A DNA stretch of 56,853 bases from an uncultured Erythrobacter sp. (GCA_947488325.1 CANKYZ010000002.1:587120-643972), one strand, 5' to 3'. Positions 1 through 10,840 are shown, counted from the first letter of the stretch. Program-made: numbers and translations. Notes: generated by a model from the letters alone, not told the origin.

Positions 1-102
<102 letters not shown>

Positions 103-138
103 CTACCTTCTTTAAAATTGATCTCGTTGCGGGAGAAA

Positions 139-166
139 GGGCGGCCCGCTGAATCAGGCGCCGCCC
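139..166 (-). other. Hairpin in the fusA-tuf spacer
   Basis: GGGCGGC at 139-145 pairs with GCCGCCC at 160-166 around a 14-nt loop. It lies between the fusA stop (185) and the tuf start (93). On the transcribed strand no run of U follows it, so it is not a typical intrinsic terminator. It may act in mRNA processing or in setting the fusA/tuf expression ratio. Confidence 0.5.
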
Positions 167-184
167 CTAGACTGATCGCTCGCC

Positions 185-2278
<2,094 letters not shown>

Positions 2279-2395
2279 GTTGAATTCCTCGATTTACGGG
2301 AGGGAGACGCCCAATGCGCCATCCATCCGATATAGTTCAAATGTGACCTGTTTAAGACGCGTCCAACATGGGCCAGACACGCCCAACCAGCCTAA

Positions 2396-2866
2396 TTACC
2401 AGCGATAATGCGAGAATGCGCGGTTCGCATCAGCCATACGGTGCGTATCTTCGCGCTTCTTCACCGCATTGCCGCGATTGTTGGCCGCATCCATCAGCTC
2501 ACCTGAAAGGCGCGCAGACATGGTCGTTTCAGGACGACCGCGAGCCGCACCAATCAACCAGCGAATGGCCAGCGCCTGTGCGCGCTCAGGACGAACCTCA
2601 ACCGGCACCTGGTACGTAGCACCACCAACACGGCGGCTGCGGACTTCCACTTGCGGCGCAACATTGGTCAGCGCATCGTGGAACAATTGCACTGGATCAG
2701 TCTTGGCCTTGGCCTCAACCGTTTCAAATGCGGAATACACGATACCTTCTGCAACGGCTTTCTTACCGTCGAGCATCAGGTTGTTCATGAACTTCGAAAG
2801 AACCTGATCACCAAACTTGGGATCGGGAAGGATAACCCGCTTTTCGGGCCTACGACGACGTGACAT
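2396..2866 (-). CDS. rpsG: 30S ribosomal protein S7
   Basis: The 156-residue product starts [10 protein letters not shown] and has the S7 signature region with [15 protein letters not shown] and the [10 protein letters not shown] segment. S7 is a primary 16S rRNA binder that nucleates assembly of the 30S head and lies near the E site. In Escherichia coli S7 represses translation of the str operon by binding the rpsL-rpsG spacer. Here that spacer (2867-3117) is unusually long and strongly structured, so it is worth asking whether S7 binds there. An AAGGAG sequence about 10 nt upstream of the ATG at 2866 serves as ribosome binding site. Length is typical of the bacterial family. Confidence 0.98.
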   Translation of the reverse strand: MSRRRRPEKRVILPDPKFGDQVLSKFMNNLMLDGKKAVAEGIVYSAFETVEAKAKTDPVQLFHDALTNVAPQVEVRSRRVGGATYQVPVEVRPERAQALAIRWLIGAARGRPETTMSARLSGELMDAANNRGNAVKKREDTHRMADANRAFSHYRW

Positions 2867-2910
2867 ATTTGCTTACTCCTTCGGAGAGGCAACCCATCCG
2901 GGTCGCCTAG

Positions 2911-2990
2911 CGGCTCCAGCCCCCTTCCCCACCCGGCCACCCAAAGGATACCTTCGATAAGGTGTCCGGGTGGGGAAGAGGGCTGAGCCG
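2911..2990 (-). other. Long two-part hairpin in the rpsL-rpsG spacer
   Basis: Bases 2911-2936 (beginning CGGCTCCAGCCC) pair with 2966-2990 with only small bulges. Inside the loop a second stem, GGATACCTT with AAGGTGTCC (2947-2968), is possible. The structure ends about 45 bp before the rpsG start. No U-run follows, so termination is unlikely. A role in translational control, mRNA processing, or as a palindromic repeat element is inferred. Confidence 0.7.
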
Positions 2991-3018
2991 CGTTGAAACT
3001 CAAATCTGGCTCCGGTCT

Positions 3019-3075
3019 GCTCCCCCGCCTTTCTACCCATGTGGAATACAATTCCGGGTGGAAGGGCGGGGGAGC
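3019..3075 (-). other. Second hairpin in the rpsL-rpsG spacer
   Basis: GCTCCCCCGCCTTTCTACCC (3019-3038) pairs with 3056-3075 along 20 positions with two mismatches. A short inner stem GGAAT/ATTCC (3043-3055) closes the loop. It stands between the hairpins at 2911-2990 and 3091-3110. Confidence 0.7.
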
Positions 3076-3090
3076 GGGCCGGTGCCGTAG

Positions 3091-3110
3091 CTGACGACGG
3101 ATGTCGTCAG
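3091..3110 (-). other. Short perfect hairpin just after rpsL
   Basis: CTGACGAC (3091-3098) and GTCGTCAG (3103-3110) form an 8-bp perfect stem with a 4-nt loop, seven bases beyond the rpsL stop codon. No U-run follows, and the operon must read through it to reach rpsG. Confidence 0.65.
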
Positions 3111-3117
3111 CGCACCA

Positions 3118-3489
3118 TTATTTGGGCCGCTTGGCGCCGTATTTCGAGCGGGACTTTCTGCGGTCCTTAACACCCTGCGTATCGAGCACGCCGCGCAGGA
3201 CGTGGTAACGAACACCGGGAAGATCGCGAACACGGCCGCCGCGGATGAGCACAACAGAGTGCTCTTGCAGGTTGTGGCCTTCGCCCGGAATGTAAGAGAT
3301 GACTTCGCGCTGGTTCGTCAGACGCACTTTGGCGACCTTACGAAGAGCGGAGTTCGGCTTTTTCGGCGTCGTTGTATAAACGCGCGTGCAAACACCGCGC
3401 TTTTGCGGGTTGGCTTCCATTGCAGGGACCTTGGACTTGGCCTTCTGCGGAGCGCGGCCCTTGCGGACCAGCTGGTTAATCGTAGGCAT
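3118..3489 (-). CDS. rpsL: 30S ribosomal protein S12
   Basis: This 123-residue protein is S12 of the small subunit, which shapes the decoding centre. It has the invariant [11 protein letters not shown] stretch (about residues 41-51) and LPGVRYH (90-96), with Asp89, the residue that is methylthiolated in many bacteria. Lys43 is kept, but residue 88 is Arg where most bacteria have Lys ([10 protein letters not shown]). K88R is a classical streptomycin-resistance substitution in mycobacteria and E. coli; I recall that sphingomonads are often naturally streptomycin resistant, which would fit. It is the first gene of the str operon; the promoter should lie above 3490 on the minus strand. Confidence 0.98.
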   Translation of the reverse strand: MPTINQLVRKGRAPQKAKSKVPAMEANPQKRGVCTRVYTTTPKKPNSALRKVAKVRLTNQREVISYIPGEGHNLQEHSVVLIRGGRVRDLPGVRYHVLRGVLDTQGVKDRRKSRSKYGAKRPK

Positions 3490-3993
3490 AGTTTCTCACT
3501 TCACCGTGTTCCTGACCCTTCATGCAAAAGTGGGCGCCGGTTTTGCGCCCGGAAGGATCAGAATATGAATGGTGACACCAGACCGATCGAAATGGAGGAA
3601 GCTTGGCAGGACCGCCTCACCTGCCTCCACCCAAAGGGAAGAAGCACGGGGGCGCACGACCAAGCTGAATCACTCCACCCAAATCAGCCCTTTGGCCACC
3701 GGGTTACTTTGACGGTTGCCCTGCTAAAGCGGACCTCTTGTGAAGGTTCGCCCCAATAGAAAAGGCCCTGCTCATCTGAGCAAGACCTCGCATGACAAGG
3801 CCGGCAATGTTCAGCTCTATTGCCCGAGGGGACTCGTAAGAGGTCCGACAGGTGGGGTGCGCTTAGGGGAGTGTTGGCGGTGGGTCAAGGGTGTGGGCAA
3901 AGGAATGCAGAAAGACCCGAAACGCTTGTGGCGGAAATGTAAAACTGTTGTAAATATCAAACATCAATCAAGCCATAGACATAGGTCAAGCAA
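3490..3993. other. Intergenic region between rpsL and the OLD-type gene
   Basis: About 500 bp without a supported gene. It must hold the minus-strand str operon promoter and the plus-strand promoter of the 3994 gene, but I cannot pick out convincing -35/-10 pairs. The open frame at 3740-3997 has an unnatural Lys/Arg/Ser-rich composition and is not called. No tRNA or integration repeat was seen, and the DNA becomes AT-rich from about 3940. Confidence 0.5.
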
Positions 3994-5931
3994 ATGAAAC
4001 TCGAGTATGTGACGGTCATGGGTTTCAAGCGTTTTGAAGAAAAAACTATATTGCAAACGTCTGGAAAGATGGTTGCAATAGTCGGTCCGAACGAGGCAGG
4101 TAAGACCTCCCTGCTAAAGGCGATCAACCATTTGGGTCATGCAGGTCCAATTAGTGAGGGTGAACAAACGTATCTAAGTAGTATCGAGCCTCAGATCACT
4201 GCGGCATACTTTCTCGAGCAAAGCGATTTAGAAGCAGCAAATCTAAGTCAGCCCACTTGGTTGATGGAAAAAAAGTCTGCCGATGGAACGTTCGCTTACG
4301 AACTTCTGCCGAAGCCATCTCGCGATACAACAAAGCGAAATCAACTGGCCTCAACAATCAAAAAGTTCATTCGAAGTAAGTCCGCTCGAAATTTAGCCGC
4401 AGAAGCTGGGTTCAGTCCTAAGGACGAACTCCTTGAGCACCTTTCCAATGCACTCGCTAAAGATACGGCATGGACGTCTCAAACAATAAGAGAATTTGAA
4501 GCGTTTTTTGACGATATACCAAATCTATCCGACTTAGATGGCCCCAATTATCTCAAAAACCTTGAGCGCACATTTTCATCCACCATTGCATTTGAGAAAA
4601 CCCACAATCCGGCTTCGGAGGCGACATCCGTCGTAAGAAAACGAGTTCCGAAAATACTTATGTTTTCAGAGGAATATCGAAACCTTGAAGTTCCATACAA
4701 CATCAACCTTTTCGAGCATGAAAGCGAGACCAGTGCAAAGGCTCCATCTTTAGCCCTCTCGGAAATTCTTCGAATTGCTTCTTTAGACGTTCGCCAGCTC
4801 AAAGAAGCGGCAACTGCAGGAAACCGCGCCGCGGTAGAGGGCTTAATCCAAGCTGCAAACGAAAAGCTGCGCGAAGCCTCCGATGGTGTTTGGACCCAAT
4901 CAGATGCGACACTTTTCCTCCGACTAGACAACACGATCCTTGAAGTTCTGGTTGAGAATAAGAGCGGTTTCAACGCGATTGATCGCTATGTGAACTTTGC
5001 CGATCGGAGCGACGGTTACAAGCAGTTCATCGCGATTCAGATTTTGGCATTTTTGAAGAAAGCAACTGACTCGATCATTCTCATTGATGAGGTTGAGCAG
5101 CACCTGCACTATGATGGCCAAGCTGATTTAGTCCAAATGCTCCAACATGAAGAATCAATAGGCAAAGTTATATACACAACACATTCAGCAGGGGCGTTGC
5201 CGGAAGATCTTGGCCGTGGAGTTCGACTTGTGCATTGGGACCACAAGCACTCCAAAATTTCTCGTGTGGCGAACAAATTTTGGCAAGACGATGCTCAAAG
5301 TGGCTTCCGTCCTCTCCTCTTTGGAATGGGTGCAGCAACCCTCGCATTCTTTCCAATCAGAAATGCCCTTTTAACTGAGGGGCCAACTGAAACTCTCCTG
5401 CTCCCTCAATTAATGCGAGAGGCCATCGGGTCTGACGGACTTGATTTTCAAATTGTGCATGGTCTCTCGAGCGTAAGTTCGGACCAAATATCTGGCTTGT
5501 TTTCGCAAGGCTCTTCAGCTTGCTTCTTTCTTGATGGGGATGGCGGAGGAGAAGCGCTCAAAAAGAAACTGTTGAAAGCTAGCGTAGTCGAAGATGACAT
5601 CTTCATGGTCTCCGAGTGTGGCGACTTCCTCACTTTGGAAGATCTCTTGAAAGAAACTGTCTGGTTATCTGCAGTTAACAACTACATTGATCAATTTGGT
5701 GAAAGAATTGGTGTGACACAATCGGTAGATTCCGCACCAACGAAGGGGCGTTTGAACGATTTACCAAAGGCTATTCGCTCTGAAAAAATTCGGTTCGCCT
5801 ACAACGTCTTGGAGCAGGTTGAAGCAGATCCAAGCCTAGAGGTGTTATCTGCCGAGGCGAAAGCGGGGCTCAAAAAGCTGACTTTAGAAACTCGAAAGAG
5901 AATGAGTCTCCCAAACGAAGGACCAAGCTAG
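3994..5931 (+). CDS. OLD-family ATPase/TOPRIM nuclease (orphan)
   Basis: This 645-residue protein joins an SMC/ABC-like ATPase to a TOPRIM nuclease domain, the layout of class 1 OLD (overcoming lysogenization defect) proteins, many of which act in phage defence. The N-terminus has the Walker A loop GPNEAGKTS (about 31-39). The Walker B region is ILIDEVEQHLHY (about 363-374), followed by the TTHSAG switch. The TOPRIM part begins near residue 450 with LLTEGPTETLL, and the metal-binding DGDGGG motif is near 525. The gene is AT-richer than its neighbours and stands alone, without the UvrD-like partner of Gabija systems or a reverse transcriptase. This suggests a horizontally acquired single-gene system. 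The target and the activity are not known from sequence. Confidence 0.85.
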   Translation: MKLEYVTVMGFKRFEEKTILQTSGKMVAIVGPNEAGKTSLLKAINHLGHAGPISEGEQTYLSSIEPQITAAYFLEQSDLEAANLSQPTWLMEKKSADGTFAYELLPKPSRDTTKRNQLASTIKKFIRSKSARNLAAEAGFSPKDELLEHLSNALAKDTAWTSQTIREFEAFFDDIPNLSDLDGPNYLKNLERTFSSTIAFEKTHNPASEATSVVRKRVPKILMFSEEYRNLEVPYNINLFEHESETSAKAPSLALSEILRIASLDVRQLKEAATAGNRAAVEGLIQAANEKLREASDGVWTQSDATLFLRLDNTILEVLVENKSGFNAIDRYVNFADRSDGYKQFIAIQILAFLKKATDSIILIDEVEQHLHYDGQADLVQMLQHEESIGKVIYTTHSAGALPEDLGRGVRLVHWDHKHSKISRVANKFWQDDAQSGFRPLLFGMGAATLAFFPIRNALLTEGPTETLLLPQLMREAIGSDGLDFQIVHGLSSVSSDQISGLFSQGSSACFFLDGDGGGEALKKKLLKASVVEDDIFMVSECGDFLTLEDLLKETVWLSAVNNYIDQFGERIGVTQSVDSAPTKGRLNDLPKAIRSEKIRFAYNVLEQVEADPSLEVLSAEAKAGLKKLTLETRKRMSLPNEGPS

Positions 5932-6012
5932 GGTCGTTAGGAGCATTGCAACTGGCCCAAATTCCATAGATTTGTCGCGAATAACCTCCAGCCTCATCTC
6001 AAAAGTCCACGA

Positions 6013-6330
6013 GTTTTTTGTTTGCGCGTCGCATCCGCGCCGCTTGGCTCGCCGCATAAGCGGCGGCGTGCTTGCAGGTGGCCTTTGGCCGTCTGCGCCT
6101 TCGGCTTCGACTCCGCACGCTGGCTCGCCTGCGGCTCGCACCATTCCAAGCCTATCCGCATCGCACCATGACGCTTGGTGATAGTCCGTTAGATTGCGCC
6201 AAGAACCTTGGTGCCAGTCAGCCAACTTGCGCTGGTTCGGCGCGAAGCGCCGCAAGGGCGACCGCCCGCCCGCAGGCCCGCTAGGGCCGAGGATTTCGCA
6301 CCCCGGATGGGGTGCGGGTAAACAAAAAAC
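6013..6330 (+). repeat. Dispersed intergenic repeat, copy A
   Basis: This 600-bp gene-free stretch (5932-6530) holds a GC-rich structured element. It opens with a T-run and TTTGCGCGTCGCATCCGCG and closes with GAGGATTTCGCACCCC and a perfect hairpin GCACCCC-GGAT-GGGGTGC (6298-6315) before AAACAAAAAAC. Both ends recur at 23712-23940, and the right end also at 10841-10957. Several inner hairpins are visible, for example GGCCTTTGGCC. No protein is encoded. It is probably a non-autonomous palindromic intergenic element. Confidence 0.65.
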
Positions 6331-6530
6331 ACCCACCCGAAACACAACACCCAGCCCTCCGCATCATCCCGCCAACCTCACTCTCCATTTTCCTACACGC
6401 CCAGAATATGTTCAAACCTCGCCACCCAGAAAGCAGCAAAACAAACAGGGTATTACAGAGTGAAACTTTCGCCCCCTGGACAGTGTAACATGCGGTCCAT
6501 GTCTCTTAGTTCCATCCGTTCCCAAAGGCC

Positions 6531-7070
6531 TCAGACGTCGCTCTTCAACAACCCATACCAATACACATCGCACATGCCGATATGGGTCATCTCGTGCTCG
6601 CGGAAATGCGCTTCGCGGGTGAAGCCTAGGCTTTCTAGCAGGCGCACGGATGCGGTGTTGCGGGTGTCGACTTCGGCGGTGAGTTTGCGCGCGCCGCCTT
6701 GGTCCAGTGGCAGGTCAAATAGATGCGCGATCAGGGCGCGTGTGCACTCGGATGCAACGCCCTGCCCTTGCGCCTCGGAGCACACGATATAACCAAGCTC
6801 CCACACACCGTCTGCATGGCCCTGCACCGCGATAAAGCGCCCGGCGACCTCTCCGGCCTTCGGACCCTCTGCGAACTCGGCAATCCAGGTGCGTCCCGGC
6901 CATGCAGGATCGCCAAGCCAGCCCCACAGCTCTTCGTGCGAAGTGAAGGCAGGACGGGTGAGGTAGAGGCACTGCTGCGGGTCCGACAGCGTAGGGTAGA
7001 GCGCAGCCGTATCCTCCCTCCGCAAAGGGCGCATGGTGAAGCGAGTGGTGGAAAGGGCGGTGACGGACAT
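6531..7070 (-). CDS. GNAT-family N-acetyltransferase (RimJ/RimL type)
   Basis: The 179-residue protein has the GNAT fold used by RimJ/RimL-like enzymes, which move an acetyl group from acetyl-CoA to an amine. The acetyl-CoA loop appears as SEAQGQGVASE (about residues 117-127; consensus Q/RxxGxG/A), and the C-terminal NTASVRLLESLGFTREA segment (about 152-168) is the usual motif B. The opening TTRFTMRPLRREDTAALY is typical for this subfamily. The natural substrate cannot be inferred; relatives acetylate ribosomal protein N-termini, antibiotics or small amines. It lies alone on the minus strand, 67 bp after the LysR gene stop codon's far side, and may share a transcript with it. Confidence 0.85.
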   Translation of the reverse strand: MSVTALSTTRFTMRPLRREDTAALYPTLSDPQQCLYLTRPAFTSHEELWGWLGDPAWPGRTWIAEFAEGPKAGEVAGRFIAVQGHADGVWELGYIVCSEAQGQGVASECTRALIAHLFDLPLDQGGARKLTAEVDTRNTASVRLLESLGFTREAHFREHEMTHIGMCDVYWYGLLKSDV

Positions 7071-7137
7071 AGCGGAAGAACTATCCCGGTTTGCGCGGGA
7101 AACCGCAAGGGGGCCAAGAAACCGAGATGCGCCCGGA

Positions 7138-7926
7138 TCAAGACGTCAGATAGCTCACCAAGGCTTTCACTTTCTTGCTGCGCCATTGCGGTGTCGGGGC
7201 GACCAACCAATAGGCGCGGCGGCTATCCACCGGATCGTCAAGCGCCTTCAGCTGCCCGCGCTCAATCGCGCCTTCGACAAGCGGCATAGGGAGCACGGTG
7301 CGGCCCATGCCTGCAAGCGCGCTGGACAGGGCCTGTCCGGGACTGCCCGCTTTGATGCATGGCAGCACGCCATCGGGCAATGCCGCGCCGGGCCAGTCAA
7401 TCCACGCATCGCGCGCGCCATCTGCCACCACGGTGGCGCGTTGTGACGGAGCGAGCTGCACGCCTTCAAGCTCTCCCGGCCCATCAACCAGCCGGATCGC
7501 GAGGTCGAGATTGGCTTCGGTGAAGTCCGCGCCTTCGTCAGCGATAATCGAGTAGACCACGCCCGGTGTCCCCGCCTGAAATGTCGCCAATCGGGGCGCA
7601 AGCCATTCGGCGTAGAATTCGCGTGGGGCGGCAATTGTATAGCGATCGGACGCTTGCCCCGCCTGCATCGCAGCGACGCTTTCCTCAAACCGCAAGAACC
7701 CTTCGCGCAATGGGTCAAGCCCAGCACAACCTTCTGGTGTCAGCTCCAGCCCTTTTGACGTGCGACGGAACAGGACCACGCCAAGGTGATCCTCCAACGC
7801 GCGGATTTGCTGGCCGACAGCCGCCGGGGTCACAGCCAATTCATCAGCCGCGCGGGTAAAGGACAAATGCCGAGCCGCTGCGTCATAGACGCGCAGAGCA
7901 TTCAGAGGGAGATGAGTGCGTTTCAC
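7138..7926 (-). CDS. LysR-family regulator, GcvA-like
   Basis: This 262-residue protein starts with a LysR-type winged helix (LNALRVYDAAARHLSFTRAADELAVTPAAVGQQIRALE region, residues 8-45), the pattern of the GcvA subgroup. The remaining part is a periplasmic-binding-protein-like effector domain. It is somewhat shorter than the usual 290-300 residues, so the C-terminal lobe is trimmed, but the reading frame shows no break. LysR proteins usually control a divergent neighbour. Here the neighbours upstream (apaG) and downstream (GNAT gene) run in the same direction, so the target is not evident. Effector unknown. Confidence 0.85.
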   Translation of the reverse strand: MKRTHLPLNALRVYDAAARHLSFTRAADELAVTPAAVGQQIRALEDHLGVVLFRRTSKGLELTPEGCAGLDPLREGFLRFEESVAAMQAGQASDRYTIAAPREFYAEWLAPRLATFQAGTPGVVYSIIADEGADFTEANLDLAIRLVDGPGELEGVQLAPSQRATVVADGARDAWIDWPGAALPDGVLPCIKAGSPGQALSSALAGMGRTVLPMPLVEGAIERGQLKALDDPVDSRRAYWLVAPTPQWRSKKVKALVSYLTS

Positions 7927-8016
7927 AATACTCGGCTTAAGAGCGCAAAGACATCATCGCAAGCCGAAGCAAGCTCGTGCACCGCAAGCGCAAACCATCA
8001 AATGCAACCCTGCAGG

Positions 8017-8427
8017 TCAGGCGGAACGCCCATCAGCCGTTTCAGGCGCGGCTAGCGGGAAGAACGGAATGCGCACTTCCATCGGTGAATCTTCGCTGGA
8101 ATGGAATGTGTAGAACCCTTCCATTGAGCCATGCGGTGTCGTCAGCGGGCAGCCAGAGACGTAATCATGGCTTTCACCCGGCGCGAGTTTTGGCTGTTCA
8201 CCAACCACCCCTTCGCCATCGACATGGTTGACCATCCCGCGCGCATCAGTGATTCGCCAATGACGCGTGCGCAGTTGAATCGTATCGTGAGAGCCATTTT
8301 CAATGCGGATGTGATACACCCAAAACCACTTCCCCGCCTCCGGCTGAGACTGCTCCGGTAGGAAATTGACAGCCACTCGAACGGTAACTCCATCGGTGAC
8401 AGCGGCGTGTTGGAACAGCTCTTTCAT
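8017..8427 (-). CDS. apaG: ApaG protein
   Basis: The 136-residue product matches ApaG, a small immunoglobulin-like beta-sandwich protein whose loss affects Co2+ sensitivity and Ap4A in enterobacteria. Its biochemical role is still unclear. Typical segments are WVYHIRIENGSHDTIQLRTRHWRI split over residues 36-60, the GEGVVGEQPKLAPGE stretch (72-86), and SGCPLTTPHGSMEGFY (92-107). Length is typical (125-135). The ATG at 8427 is the natural start. Its stop is 90 bp from the LysR start, so co-transcription is possible. Confidence 0.93.
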   Translation of the reverse strand: MKELFQHAAVTDGVTVRVAVNFLPEQSQPEAGKWFWVYHIRIENGSHDTIQLRTRHWRITDARGMVNHVDGEGVVGEQPKLAPGESHDYVSGCPLTTPHGSMEGFYTFHSSEDSPMEVRIPFFPLAAPETADGRSA

Positions 8428-8644
8428 AGGATCGCTAAGGTAGCAATTCTCGCTCTGCCCACAAGAGGGGTGATACGGTTATTCCACCTGAGACTTGGAT
8501 TTTGACCATACTGTGGCATCCACAGAACGAAAAGCCGGTGGACGATGCGCAAAATTCGTGAGCACCCGAGAGTAGGAACCTTGACAAGTCACGAACTGAC
8601 TCACAAAACACTTACGTCTACAACTGTAGTTTTAAGGATTTATT

Positions 8645-10126
8645 TTGAGCGACCTACTCCTCAAGTCTACCCTAGCACTGTTCGCGTCTCTCATATTCTG
8701 CATTTCGACAGCACATGCCGAGCCAAGCCGGGCGGAGCTACAAGAGGTTGTCGATCAATATGCCGAAAAGCGTAATTTTAGTGGTACAGTATTGATCGCG
8801 CGCGGTGGACAAATTTTGCTCGAATCCTCTTACGCCGAAGCTGACATCGCATGGAGCGTACCGAATATTCCACAGGCAAAATATCGCATCGGTTCTCTTA
8901 GCAAGCCATTCTTGGCGACTCTGGTCATGAGCCTGTCGCAAGAAAGCGCCCTGTCGCTCGACGGAACTCTAGGAGAATATCTCCCCGATCTATACGGAGA
9001 CACTCCAGCGAGTTCGATAACAGTCGCACAATTACTAAGCCATACGTCGGGACTGCAAGATTTGCCGGGGAACTTCAACGATCCTTGGTTTCAAACGACA
9101 GCGCGGCTGACATTTGAACCCAGACAGTTTGCGGCTGAATGGATCAAACCCGTCCTCTTAGAAGAACCTGGGACCAAATGGCGGTACAATAATGCGGGTT
9201 TCGTTCTGCTCGGGATTATTGTCGAAGAGGTATCAGGGCAATCATACGAAGCCTTGTTACAAGAACACATTTTTTCGCCCGCAGGCATGATCAACAGCGG
9301 AGTATATTCTGAGGACGCTGTTCTACCTTTATTGGCGACAGGTTATGCTAGGTCAAATGAAGGAAACCTGGTTCAGCCGATACAGGTCGACTCCAGTATA
9401 TTCTTCTCCGCAGCGGGCATTTACTCCAACGCTCGCGACATCTTCCGGTTCGATCAGGCGCTCTACAGTCCTGAAATTTTAAGCGCCGAATCGCGCCATA
9501 CCATGCTCACGAAAAAAACCGAATTTGCCTATGGTTATGGATGGGGAATCGAACAATGGCCGCTAGGTGGGGGCGATCTGTTGGATGTGTTCCACCATAC
9601 AGGAAGCATTCCGGGATATCAGAGTTTTTACATTCGATCGGAAACCAATCAGGATTGCGTGATCATTCTGAACAACACCAATAATGGCTCTGTTGTCATC
9701 GAGATGGGCCGAAATTTGATGGTGATGCTCAACAACGGAGTGGCTCCATCGGTTCTGCGCAGTCTGGACGATTTCCTCATTCCCATTGCTTATCGTGACG
9801 GAACTGACGCGATGATCGCTGCCATTAATGGTTTGGGTAAAGAACAAGATGGCAGTCTGAGCGAGTATGGTGCCAGCGAACGCGCGATAAATCGCCTAGG
9901 CTACAAATTCCTGAACCGCGAGCGGGTTGAGGACGCCATAGCGGTGCTTAGCTGGAACACCGAACTTTATCCTGAGTCTGCCAATACCCATGACAGTTTG
10001 GGCGAAGCATTCAGAGCAGCTGGAAAGACAGATGAAGCGATCCAGAGTTATGAACGAGCAATTGCAATTGAACCGGACTCAGAATCCGCCGCCACCGCGT
10101 TGGCAGAATTGCGATTGGATCGCTAA
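8645..10126 (+). CDS. Secreted serine hydrolase of the class C beta-lactamase fold with C-terminal TPR
   Basis: The start is probably TTG at 8645, seven bases after an AAGGA ribosome binding site. Residues 1-26 form a signal peptide ending in STAHA. The mature 460 or so residues have the beta-lactamase/transpeptidase-like fold. The nucleophile motif is S84-L-S-K87, the second motif is Tyr-Asn-Asn (RYNNAGF, near 180), and the third is HTGS (near 320) in place of KTG. That HTG form is common in esterases and D-aminopeptidases of this clan rather than true beta-lactamases. The last 60 residues contain at least one tetratricopeptide repeat (AIQSYERAIAIEPDS). Substrate unknown; a peptidase or esterase is more likely than antibiotic resistance. 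It is flanked by minus-strand genes and is monocistronic. Confidence 0.85.
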   Translation: MSDLLLKSTLALFASLIFCISTAHAEPSRAELQEVVDQYAEKRNFSGTVLIARGGQILLESSYAEADIAWSVPNIPQAKYRIGSLSKPFLATLVMSLSQESALSLDGTLGEYLPDLYGDTPASSITVAQLLSHTSGLQDLPGNFNDPWFQTTARLTFEPRQFAAEWIKPVLLEEPGTKWRYNNAGFVLLGIIVEEVSGQSYEALLQEHIFSPAGMINSGVYSEDAVLPLLATGYARSNEGNLVQPIQVDSSIFFSAAGIYSNARDIFRFDQALYSPEILSAESRHTMLTKKTEFAYGYGWGIEQWPLGGGDLLDVFHHTGSIPGYQSFYIRSETNQDCVIILNNTNNGSVVIEMGRNLMVMLNNGVAPSVLRSLDDFLIPIAYRDGTDAMIAAINGLGKEQDGSLSEYGASERAINRLGYKFLNRERVEDAIAVLSWNTELYPESANTHDSLGEAFRAAGKTDEAIQSYERAIAIEPDSESAATALAELRLDR

Positions 10127-10175
10127 GCGATAAGTGTTGGGCGGAGGCCCGCGCTGGGTATACGAAATGGGCTGC

Positions 10176-10796
10176 TCACCCTTTCGCCAATTCGCCTTCG
10201 ACTTGATCCAGCCGTTCTTTGCCAAAAAACATTTCTGTTTCACCATCTTTCGGCCCGACAAACATCGTCGGAATACCGAATGCTCCGCGTGCGACAGCAT
10301 GATCAGTAGCCGCCACAAGGCCCTGCTTCACTTCGTCAGTTTGACTGCGGGTAAAAAGGTCCTGCGCATCAAAGCCCAGCGCCACTACCGTCGCGCCCAG
10401 CGCTTCGGGATCAGTGATGTCCACACCCTCTTCCCATATAGCGGGTAGCAAACCTTCGACAAATTGCACGCCGCGTCCGTCTTGATCGGCGGCAAACAGC
10501 ATGCGTTGCAGAGTGATCGAATTGAACGGGAATTTTGGATGGAGCTTGTATTTGGAAAGCTGGTGCTTTGCGATAAATCGCTGCATTTCCAGCACCGAAT
10601 ATTCGACCTTCCCCTTCACATCGGCATCGCGGATCATGGGAGGGGCATTGCCGGTCAACTTATGCATGCCGCCCAGAAACACCGGCGTCACGTCTAACTC
10701 AGCTCCGGTTCGCTTCACCAGATCGCGCAGCGGCCACCAGATCAAATAGGCGTTGGGGCTGACAAAATCGAAAATCAGCTCGATGCGATTGGCCAT
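10176..10796 (-). CDS. 2-hydroxychromene-2-carboxylate isomerase family (DsbA-like) protein
   Basis: I choose the ATG at 10796 (GGGAG eight bases upstream) over the TTG five codons earlier, giving 206 residues. The opening FDFVSPNAYLIWWPLRDLV is typical of the kappa-GST/DsbA-like isomerases. In these the catalytic Cys of DsbA is replaced by Ser, which binds glutathione. The cis-Pro region GAFGIPTMFVG is near residue 178. The founding enzyme isomerises 2-hydroxychromene-2-carboxylate in naphthalene breakdown, but most genomic members have unknown substrates, and no aromatic-degradation genes lie nearby. Family assignment is secure, the exact reaction is not. Confidence 0.85.
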   Translation of the reverse strand: MANRIELIFDFVSPNAYLIWWPLRDLVKRTGAELDVTPVFLGGMHKLTGNAPPMIRDADVKGKVEYSVLEMQRFIAKHQLSKYKLHPKFPFNSITLQRMLFAADQDGRGVQFVEGLLPAIWEEGVDITDPEALGATVVALGFDAQDLFTRSQTDEVKQGLVAATDHAVARGAFGIPTMFVGPKDGETEMFFGKERLDQVEGELAKG

Positions 10797-10840
10797 GTGG
10801 TTCTCTCCCAAAAATGTTGATAGGGCGGTTGCACATCGAA

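Noticed and set aside
3740..3997. 85-codon frame upstream of the OLD-type gene
   Set aside because: Composition is unlike a protein, there is no ribosome binding site, and it ends on the next gene's start.
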